A stretch of 5,383 nt of DNA, taken from an uncultured Bacilli bacterium. Its GTDB lineage: Bacteria > Bacillota_I > Bacilli_A > RF39 > UBA660. The translations under genes and the position numbers were made by a program. A model generated the notes under the pieces. The model saw nothing but the letters and a program-made list of their open reading frames with translations, was not told the origin of the DNA and did not search any database. Location of the stretch: positions 1 through 5,383 of the forward strand of contig CANQLF010000045.1 of assembly GCA_947624635.1 (NCBI GenBank). Reading direction: 5' to 3'. Of the stretch, positions 1 to 5,285 are shown in pieces (the stretch's first letter is position 1; the number at the start of each line of letters is the position of its first letter).

Positions 1-1
1 C

Positions 2-37
2 AAAAATATCTCAAAAATTTATTTTTGGGATATTTTT
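2..37. terminator. A/T-rich hairpin, probable terminator of an upstream gene
   Basis: Bases 2-17 pair with 22-37 to give a 16-bp stem with one T-G wobble (11/28) and a four-base loop (18-21). The only G/C pairs are the short core 10-12 with 27-29. The 3' arm ends in five T, so it can act as an intrinsic terminator on the + strand. The near-perfect symmetry, with five A at the 5' end, would also let it work on the - strand. It lies just before the rlmN promoter, so it most likely ends transcription from a gene before the window. That gene is not visible. Confidence 0.6.
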
Positions 38-46
38 AATATTAGG

Positions 47-76
47 TTGCGGACTAAGTCCTCGGCATGATATAAT
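47..76 (+). promoter_or_regulatory. Sigma-A type promoter of the rlmN-rpe operon
   Basis: The -35 candidate is TTGCGG (47-52). The -10 is a perfect TATAAT (71-76) preceded by TG at 68-69, giving the extended -10 form TGATATAAT. The spacer is 18 bp. Transcription would start near 82-84, so the leader is only about 12-14 bases and the ribosome binding site lies almost at the RNA 5' end. The weak -35 is offset by the extended -10. The spacer is unusually G+C-rich and holds an 11-base palindrome centred on base 56 (51-61), which could be an operator. Confidence 0.7.
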
Positions 77-83
77 TGGTATC

Positions 84-93
84 AGGAAGTGAG
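84..93 (+). promoter_or_regulatory. Ribosome binding site of rlmN
   Basis: AGGAAGTGAG matches the Shine-Dalgarno consensus AGGAGGTGA with one mismatch and ends two bases before the ATG at 96. The core AGGAA is 7 bases from the start. It supports ATG 96 as the start, and its place at the very 5' end of the predicted transcript is notable. Confidence 0.7.
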
Positions 94-95
94 TT

Positions 96-1118
96 ATGAA
101 TAATATTTATAATTATACAATAGAAAAATTAGAAAAATACTTTATAGATAAAGGGGATAGAAAGTTTAGAGCTCATCAGATTTATGAATGGCTTTATAGA
201 AAAAGAATAGATGATATAGATAAGATGAGTAATCTAAAAAAAGAAGTAATAGAAAATGTTAAAGAAGATTTTACAATAGATAAAATAAAAATAGTTGATA
301 TAAGAAAAGGTAAGGATGTAGTAAAATATTTATTTGAACTTATAGATGGAAACTATATTGAAGCAGTATTAATGAAACATGATTATGGAAATAGCTTGTG
401 TGTATCAAGTGAAGTAGGGTGCAACATGGGGTGTAAATTTTGTGAAAGTGGAAGACTTAAAAAAATAAGAAATTTAGAAACATATGAAATGGTACAACAA
501 ATATTAATTGTAGAAAAAGAAGAAAATATAAGAATAAGTCATGTTGTATTAATGGGAATAGGTGAACCATTTGATAATTATAATAACATAATAGATTTTA
601 TAAAAATAATTAATTATCCAAAAGGAATAGCTCTAGGAGCTAGACATATAACAGTATCTACATGTGGATTAATTAAACAAATAGAAAAGTTTACTAAAGA
701 AAATTTACAAGTTAATCTAGCAATTAGTCTTCATGCACCTAATGATGAATTAAGAAGTGAATTAATGCCTATTAATAAAGCTAACAGCTTAGATAAATTA
801 ATGGAAGTTATAAAAGAATATATAAATATTAATAATAGAAGAGTAACTTTTGAATATATTATGTTAGATAATGTAAATGATACAGTAGAATGTGCGAAAG
901 AATTATGTCATTTGTTAAAAGGATTAAACTGTTATGTTAATTTAATACCATATAATGAAACAGAAAATAATGAATTTAAACGCAGTAATATTAACAAAAT
1001 TAATAGATTTTATGATATACTAAAGAAGAATAAGATAAATGTAACAATAAGAAGGGAATTTGGCTCTTTGATTGATGCAGCATGTGGACAGCTTAGAGCA
1101 AAAAAGGAGAGAGTATAA
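96..1118 (+). CDS. rlmN: Dual-specificity 23S rRNA A2503 / tRNA C2-methyltransferase RlmN
   Basis: Cytoplasmic radical-SAM enzyme that methylates C2 of adenine 2503 in 23S rRNA (peptidyl-transferase centre) and, in characterised members, A37 of some tRNAs. It is 340 aa, somewhat shorter than B. subtilis RlmN (about 363). Residues 1-90 form the helical N-terminal domain. The [4Fe-4S] motif CX3CX2C is C109-C113-C116. The two catalytic cysteines match C102 (seven before the first cluster Cys, as in E. coli C118) and C330 in the C-terminal DAACGQLR stretch. GIGEP (154-158) is the SAM-binding GXGEP motif typical of RlmN, whereas Cfr has GEA here. One oddity is Glu117 directly after the third cluster Cys, where Ala or Ser is usual. 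ATG 96 has a good RBS (84-93). The stop TAA overlaps the prpC ATG by one base. First gene of the operon. Confidence 0.96.
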   Translation: MNNIYNYTIEKLEKYFIDKGDRKFRAHQIYEWLYRKRIDDIDKMSNLKKEVIENVKEDFTIDKIKIVDIRKGKDVVKYLFELIDGNYIEAVLMKHDYGNSLCVSSEVGCNMGCKFCESGRLKKIRNLETYEMVQQILIVEKEENIRISHVVLMGIGEPFDNYNNIIDFIKIINYPKGIALGARHITVSTCGLIKQIEKFTKENLQVNLAISLHAPNDELRSELMPINKANSLDKLMEVIKEYININNRRVTFEYIMLDNVNDTVECAKELCHLLKGLNCYVNLIPYNETENNEFKRSNINKINRFYDILKKNKINVTIRREFGSLIDAACGQLRAKKERV

Positions 1119-1864
1119 TGAAAAGTTTTTACTTAACGGATTCGGGTAAAGTAAGAGATCACAATGAAGACAGTGTAATAATTGTTAAGAATAAAAGTGG
1201 AGAGGTATTAATGGCAGTAGCTGATGGTATGGGTGGTCATAAAGCTGGTGAAGTTGCTTCAAATATCGCAATTAGTCATTTGGGAAAAAGGTTTTCTGAT
1301 ATATCAAGTGTAGGAATAAAACAAGATGCAATTAATTGGCTTAAAGATACAGTTAATGAAGTAAATGCATTAATATTTAAATATACCAATGAGCACACTG
1401 AAAGCACAGGAATGGGTACTACTTTAGTATGTGCTTTGATAACTAATGATTTTGTTTTAATGGGGAATATAGGTGACAGTTCAGGTTTTGTTGTAAAATC
1501 AGGTAAAATGCATAAAATAACACAGGATCATACATTGGTTAACTTACTTGTTAAATCTGGAGAATTAACAGAAGAAGAAGCAGAACATCACCCAAAGAAA
1601 AATGTACTTATGAAAGCTTTAGGCGCAAACGAAATAGTAGAACTTGATATCTTTGATGTAGAAACAGCTTTAGATGGAATATTTTTATGTAGTGATGGAT
1701 TAACCAATATGCTTACAGTTGAACAAATAGAAAAAGTATTAAACGATGAAGAATTAGAAATAGAAGACAAAATAATAAAACTAATTAGAAAAAGTAATGC
1801 TAGAGGCGGATTAGACAACATATCGATTGCATATCTTGAAAAAGAAAGTGGTGACGAGTTGTGA
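1118..1864 (+). CDS. prpC: PP2C-family Ser/Thr protein phosphatase (PrpC/Stp type)
   Basis: Metal-dependent (Mn/Mg) PPM phosphatase, 248 aa, cytosolic, expected to dephosphorylate PrkC and its substrates. The PP2C motifs appear in order: RDHNED (13-18), DGMGG (36-40), GMGTT (98-102), GNIGDS (116-121), HPKKNVLMKALG (158-169), SDGL (192-195) and GGLDN (230-234). The metal-ligand positions D18, D36, G37, D193 and D233 are all present, so it should be active. The length is close to B. subtilis PrpC (254). The Arg that usually follows GDS is Ser122, an uncommon change. ATG 1118 has AGGAG at 1105-1109, eight bases upstream, and shares its A with the rlmN stop (TAATG). The stop TGA is followed at once by an in-frame TAA (1865-1867) and overlaps the prkC GTG, a coupled phosphatase-kinase pair. 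Confidence 0.96.
   Translation: MKSFYLTDSGKVRDHNEDSVIIVKNKSGEVLMAVADGMGGHKAGEVASNIAISHLGKRFSDISSVGIKQDAINWLKDTVNEVNALIFKYTNEHTESTGMGTTLVCALITNDFVLMGNIGDSSGFVVKSGKMHKITQDHTLVNLLVKSGELTEEEAEHHPKKNVLMKALGANEIVELDIFDVETALDGIFLCSDGLTNMLTVEQIEKVLNDEELEIEDKIIKLIRKSNARGGLDNISIAYLEKESGDEL
1850..1863 (+). promoter_or_regulatory. RBS and GTG start of prkC, overlapping the prpC stop
   Basis: GGTGA (1850-1854) is six bases before GTG 1861 and matches the anti-Shine-Dalgarno part of AGGAGGTGA. No ATG or GTG between here and the kinase glycine loop would keep the domain whole; the first in-frame ATG is residue 23, inside the loop. GTG 1861 is therefore the best start. GTGA holds both the prkC start and the prpC stop. 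Confidence 0.75.
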
Positions 1865-3687
1865 TAATTAAGGGGCAAAAAATTAATGATAGATACCAAA
1901 TCATTAAAACAATTGGCGAAGGTGGAATGGCTAATGTATATTTAGCTTACGATACTATATTAGATAGAAATGTAGCTTTGAAAGTATTAAGAGGAGATTT
2001 ATCTAACGATGAAAAATTTGTTAGAAGATTTCAAAGAGAAGCACTTTCTGCAAGTAGTCTTTCTCATCCTAATATTGTAGAAATGTACGATGTAGGAGAA
2101 GATGATGGACAATACTATATAGTAATGGAATATGTAGAAGGTAAAACATTAAAACAACTTATCAAAAAACGTGGCGCATTAACACTAAACGAAGTAATAG
2201 ATATAATGTTACAACTAACAGATGGAATTGCGCATGCGCATGATTCATACATAATCCATAGAGATATAAAACCACAAAACATAATGATAATGGAAAATGG
2301 ACTTGTAAAAATAACTGACTTTGGTATAGCAATGGCACTTAATTCAACACAACTTACACAAACTAATTCAGTTATGGGTTCAGTTCATTATCTTCCACCA
2401 GAACAAGCAAATGGAAAAGGTGCGAGTGTTAAGTGCGATATATATTCACTTGGAATATTGATGTTCGAATTATTAACTGGATCAATTCCTTTCAAGGGTG
2501 AAAACGCAGTTGAAATAGCTTTAAAACAAATGAAAGAACCACTTCCAGATGTTACATTAATAAATCCTGAAATACCTCAATCAATTGAAAATATACTTCT
2601 TAGAGCAACAGCTAAAAATCCAAAAAACAGATATAACGATGCAAGAGAAATGCATCAAGATTTAGAAACAGCTTTAGATGAAGAACGAGCACACGAAAAA
2701 AGAGTTGTATATGAGTATCCTGAAAACGACTTAGATGATACAAAAATAATGGAAAAAATAAGTGACTTTAAAAACCTTGATTCAGAAAGTGAAGACTTAG
2801 CTTCAAAAATAGATGATGAAGATGTTAAGGAAAAGAAAAAAGGTAAAATTGCAATAATTATTTCAAGCATTATAATAGGAATATTACTTATTGCAATAGT
2901 CGCATACTTCGTATTTGTATCTAAAGATAATAAAGCTATAAAAATACCTGATGTAACAGATATGACAGTAGTAGATGCAGAAGAAGAATTAGAAAAACTA
3001 GGTTTTGAAGTAGCATTAGAAACAGAAAAAATAGACGATGATGAAATAGAAAAAGGTAGAGTAGTTAAAACAGAACCAGAAATAGGAAGAACTGTAAAAA
3101 AAGGAACTAAAATAACACTATACGAATCAACTGGTACAGCAGATATAGAAATGGAAGATTATACAGGTAAAAATTATTTAGAAGTAAAAGTATTACTAGA
3201 AGAAGTTAAAAAGTTAAAAGTAGCAATAGAGAAGAAAAGTGTAGAAAATGTTACTGCAGAACAAGAAAATATAATAGTAGATCAAAATCCTAAAGCAGGT
3301 ACAAAAGTATCAGAAGGTTCAACAGTAACACTATATATTCCTAATATGAATTACTATCCAGATATGGTAGGAGAAAAATGGACTTTAGATGATGTAAAAG
3401 AATTCGCAACCAAATACAATTTAAATTTAAAAGTTGTAGAAAAAGAATCAACAACAGTAGATCCTGGAATAGTTATTTGGCAAAGTAGGAGAAGTGGTTC
3501 AGTAATAGCTGAAGGTGCAAGCTTTGAAGTAAATATTTCTAAAGCTCCAGAAGTAAAAGAACCAGAAACAAATAATAATCAAAATCCAAGTGGAAATACT
3601 CCTAATACAGGAAGTACTGACAATAATGGAAATGATAAAAATCAAACAAGCGATAATCCCCAAACAAATACTCAAGGTAATGGATAA
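1861..3687 (+). CDS. prkC: PASTA-domain eukaryotic-type Ser/Thr protein kinase (PrkC/StkP/PknB type)
   Basis: Single-pass membrane kinase, 608 aa, that senses peptidoglycan fragments or lipid II outside and phosphorylates proteins inside. The kinase domain is about 12-272: glycine loop GEGGMANV (19-26), Lys41, Glu60, catalytic HRDIKPQN (133-140, D135 and N140) and DFG (153-155). The activation loop carries T163, T166 and T168, which align with three of the autophosphorylated threonines known in B. subtilis PrkC, then SVHYLPPEQ. An acidic juxtamembrane linker (273-328) follows, then one membrane helix (about 330-353). Outside lie three PASTA repeats (about 360-424, 428-493, 497-560) and a disordered tail rich in N, T, G and P (562-608). 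The GTG start is chosen because it has GGTGA upstream and keeps the glycine loop intact. It overlaps prpC by 4 bases. PASTA repeats imply a peptidoglycan-making cell. Confidence 0.96.
   Translation: MIIKGQKINDRYQIIKTIGEGGMANVYLAYDTILDRNVALKVLRGDLSNDEKFVRRFQREALSASSLSHPNIVEMYDVGEDDGQYYIVMEYVEGKTLKQLIKKRGALTLNEVIDIMLQLTDGIAHAHDSYIIHRDIKPQNIMIMENGLVKITDFGIAMALNSTQLTQTNSVMGSVHYLPPEQANGKGASVKCDIYSLGILMFELLTGSIPFKGENAVEIALKQMKEPLPDVTLINPEIPQSIENILLRATAKNPKNRYNDAREMHQDLETALDEERAHEKRVVYEYPENDLDDTKIMEKISDFKNLDSESEDLASKIDDEDVKEKKKGKIAIIISSIIIGILLIAIVAYFVFVSKDNKAIKIPDVTDMTVVDAEEELEKLGFEVALETEKIDDDEIEKGRVVKTEPEIGRTVKKGTKITLYESTGTADIEMEDYTGKNYLEVKVLLEEVKKLKVAIEKKSVENVTAEQENIIVDQNPKAGTKVSEGSTVTLYIPNMNYYPDMVGEKWTLDDVKEFATKYNLNLKVVEKESTTVDPGIVIWQSRRSGSVIAEGASFEVNISKAPEVKEPETNNNQNPSGNTPNTGSTDNNGNDKNQTSDNPQTNTQGNG
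2229..2240. repeat. 12-bp perfect palindrome inside prkC
   Basis: TGCGCATGCGCA is fully self-complementary and is also a GCGCAT tandem. It encodes Ala-His-Ala-His (residues 124-127) in the helix before the catalytic loop, using the rare G+C-rich Ala codon GCG twice in a very A+T-rich gene. It may be no more than the coding of a partly conserved peptide, or a chance DNA-protein or methylation site. No function is claimed. Confidence 0.5.
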
Positions 3688-3689
3688 GA

Positions 3690-4526
3690 ATGAATGCAAT
3701 AATAGTAAAATCGTTAAGTGATATATACACAGTAAAATATAATAATGAATTAATAGAATGCAAAGCTAGAGGTGTATTTAGAAATAAAAATATTACACCT
3801 CTAGTTGGGGATAAAGTTGAAGTAGATTTAGATAAAAAAATTATTACAGACATATTAGAAAGAAAAAACTCGCTTATTAGACCACCACTAGCTAATATAG
3901 ATCAAGTTATGATTATAACTAGTGTTAAAAAGCCAGATTACTCTGATAACCTACTTGATAAAATGATTACAATGTTAGAATATAATAACATAACTCCAAT
4001 TATTTGTTTTACTAAACTTGATTTATGTAATAAATTAGAAATAAAAAAAATAAATAATATAATTAAATATTATAAAAAAATAGGATATAAAGTATATAAA
4101 AATACTGAAATAAGAAAGATTAAAAAAGTATTTAAAAATAAATTAACAGTATTTTCTGGACAAAGTGGTGCAGGTAAATCTACATTACTAAACAAACTAG
4201 ATAAAAATTTAGAACTTAAAACAGCTGAGATATCAAACGCATTAAATAGGGGAAAACATACAACAAGACATGTAGAATTATTTGAAGTATATAATGGTTT
4301 AGTTGCAGATACTCCAGGTTTTTCTTCATTTGATTTAAAAGATATAAAAAAAGAAGAGTTACAAAATTTATTTATCGATATTAAAAAATATAAAGATACA
4401 TGTGAATATAAAGATTGTTCACATATTAATGAAAAAGAATGTAATATAATAAAATTAGTTAAAGAAGGCATTATATTAAAGTCAAGATATGATAATTATA
4501 AAAAATTCTGGGAAGAAGGAAAGTAA
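3690..4526 (+). CDS. rsgA: Ribosome small-subunit-dependent GTPase RsgA (CpgA/YloQ)
   Basis: Circularly permuted GTPase that checks late 30S subunit maturation and leaves the subunit on GTP hydrolysis. Also called CpgA in Gram-positives. It is 278 aa, slightly short of B. subtilis CpgA (about 298). The N-terminal OB fold is about 1-65 (RGVFR 27-31, PLVGD 37-41). The GTPase motifs come in the permuted order G4-G1-G2-G3: FTKLD (107-111, TKLD in place of NKxD), P-loop GQSGAGKS (157-164), G2 region with HTTRH (190-194), G3 DTPG (207-210). The C-terminal zinc site is C238, C243, H245, C251. It starts 2 bases after the prkC stop. AAGG (3674-3677) is a rather distant RBS, so coupling to prkC translation is likely. 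Another ATG at 3694 is out of frame. An 11-bp inverted repeat lies early in the gene. Confidence 0.96.
   Translation: MNAIIVKSLSDIYTVKYNNELIECKARGVFRNKNITPLVGDKVEVDLDKKIITDILERKNSLIRPPLANIDQVMIITSVKKPDYSDNLLDKMITMLEYNNITPIICFTKLDLCNKLEIKKINNIIKYYKKIGYKVYKNTEIRKIKKVFKNKLTVFSGQSGAGKSTLLNKLDKNLELKTAEISNALNRGKHTTRHVELFEVYNGLVADTPGFSSFDLKDIKKEELQNLFIDIKKYKDTCEYKDCSHINEKECNIIKLVKEGIILKSRYDNYKKFWEEGK
3764..3806 (+). repeat. Inverted repeat / predicted RNA hairpin early in rsgA
   Basis: CTAGAGGTGTA (3766-3776) is the exact reverse complement of 3794-3804. A flanking G-T wobble (3765/3805) and an A-T pair (3764/3806) extend the stem to 13 bp around a 17-base loop. It covers codons 25-39 of rsgA, including the conserved RG and PLVG segments of the OB fold. 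It could be a transcript structure that affects translation or RNA processing between prkC and rsgA, or a by-product of coding constraint. Confidence 0.55.
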
Positions 4527-5162
4527 ATGGTAAAAATCTCTACATCTATACTTTCTATTAAAGATAACTTAATAGAAAATATTGAAAAGTTAAATAAAAC
4601 AAATACTGATTATATTCATTATGATATAATGGATGGAAAATTTGTACCTAATACTTCTTTTTCTTTTGATGAAATAACAAATATTAATAATCATGTAACA
4701 AAACCATTAGATATACATCTAATGGTATCTGATCCTAAAAGTTATATTGATTTCTTTAAAAATTTTAATCCAGAATTTATAACAATTCATTACGAAATAG
4801 ATAATTTATTAGAAAATATAAAACTAATAAAAGAAAACAATATCAAAGTAGGAGTTAGTATTAAACCAAATACCAATATAGAAGTATTATATGAAATACT
4901 TGATAAGATAGATTTAGTATTAATTATGAGTGTTGAGCCAGGACGTGGAGGTCAAAAATTTATATATAATTCTCTTGATAAAATAAAAACTTTAAGAAAA
5001 TATATAAATGATAATAAGTTAAATACAGTTATAGAAGTTGATGGTGGAATAAATGATATTACTTCTAAGGAATGTATAAATAGTGGGGTAGATATACTAG
5101 TAAGTGGAAGTTTTATAACTAATAATGTTAATTATCAAAAGCAGATAGATTTTTTAAGATAA
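4527..5162 (+). CDS. rpe: Ribulose-phosphate 3-epimerase
   Basis: Cytosolic TIM-barrel metalloenzyme that interconverts D-ribulose 5-phosphate and D-xylulose 5-phosphate in the pentose phosphate pathway. It is 211 aa, near the usual 215-225. The N-terminal strand is KISTSIL (3-9). HYDIMDG (31-37) supplies metal ligand H31 and catalytic acid/base D33. DIHLMV (62-67) gives ligand H64, and EVDGGI (170-175) gives ligand and second acid/base D172. Phosphate binding is at GRGGQ (139-143) and SGS (193-195). The methionines that line the active site are kept (M35, M66, M134). Odd points are Thr6 where APSIL has Pro, and Arg140 where GFGGQ has Phe. ATG 4527 follows the rsgA stop with no gap and has AAGGAAAG (4516-4523) as RBS. 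Last gene of the operon; no thiN follows. Confidence 0.95.
   Translation: MVKISTSILSIKDNLIENIEKLNKTNTDYIHYDIMDGKFVPNTSFSFDEITNINNHVTKPLDIHLMVSDPKSYIDFFKNFNPEFITIHYEIDNLLENIKLIKENNIKVGVSIKPNTNIEVLYEILDKIDLVLIMSVEPGRGGQKFIYNSLDKIKTLRKYINDNKLNTVIEVDGGINDITSKECINSGVDILVSGSFITNNVNYQKQIDFLR
4703..4726 (+). repeat. 10-bp inverted repeat with 4-base loop inside rpe
   Basis: ACCATTAGAT (4703-4712) and ATCTAATGGT (4717-4726) are perfect reverse complements around the loop ATAC. The predicted hairpin covers the codons of residues 59-66, including active-site His64. No T-run follows, so it is not an intrinsic terminator. Confidence 0.55.
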
Positions 5163-5199
5163 AAAAATTATATGAAAATTATCTATGTTAAATTTGTAT

Positions 5200-5260
5200 A
5201 GTAATCGCTTAAAAATTTTTTCTTATGTAAAAAATATTCAAGCGATTATTTAATTGTTGT
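5200..5260 (+). terminator. Probable terminator of the rlmN-rpe operon
   Basis: TAATCGCTT (5202-5210) pairs perfectly with AAGCGATTA (5240-5248). Inside, 5212-5213 pair with 5237-5238, and the seven bases 5215-5221 pair with 5229-5235 around a seven-base loop (5222-5228), with A-C and A-A mismatches between blocks. G-T and A-T pairs (5201/5249, 5200/5250) extend the base. A T-rich stretch (5249-5260, eight T of twelve) follows. The position 38 bases after the rpe stop suits an operon terminator, but the T-run is broken, so efficiency is uncertain. The T-rich tail also holds the start of the next promoter. Confidence 0.6.
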
Positions 5261-5285
5261 AAAAATAGTGCTGGTGTGGTAAATT
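5257..5285 (+). promoter_or_regulatory. Candidate promoter P1 for a downstream gene
   Basis: The -35 is TTGTAA (5257-5262, four of six to TTGACA). A 17-bp spacer separates it from -10 TAAATT (5280-5285, four of six). TGTG at 5275-5278 gives the Gram-positive TRTGn extended -10. The start would be near 5292. It overlaps the tail of the operon terminator and points away from rpe. Confidence 0.5.

Noticed and set aside
45..95. Possible tRNA or small RNA end in the G+C-rich island
   Set aside because: No cloverleaf or T-arm could be built; a promoter with a structured spacer explains the region better.
628..642. 6-bp inverted repeat TAGCTC/GAGCTA with 3-base loop in rlmN
   Set aside because: Short, inside conserved coding sequence, and within what chance allows.
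96..1118. Cfr-type antibiotic resistance methyltransferase
   Set aside because: The GEP motif, the ending RREFG...DAACGQLR and the operon context are those of RlmN. Cfr has GEA and is not in this housekeeping operon.
1588..1899. Open frame on the - strand opposite prpC
   Set aside because: Shadow of a well-supported PP2C gene; low-complexity Ser/Ile/Phe-rich translation with no motif.
2655..2870. Open frame on the - strand opposite the prkC linker
   Set aside because: Ser/Ile/Phe-rich complement of an acidic, Lys-rich coding region; no domain.
3499..3853. Two overlapping - strand open frames across the prkC-rsgA junction
   Set aside because: Both are antisense to real genes, hydrophobic only because the sense strand is A-rich, and lack homology-like motifs.
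4070..4471. 133-codon open frame on the - strand opposite rsgA
   Set aside because: Antisense shadow of the GTPase; the sense strand carries every RsgA motif.
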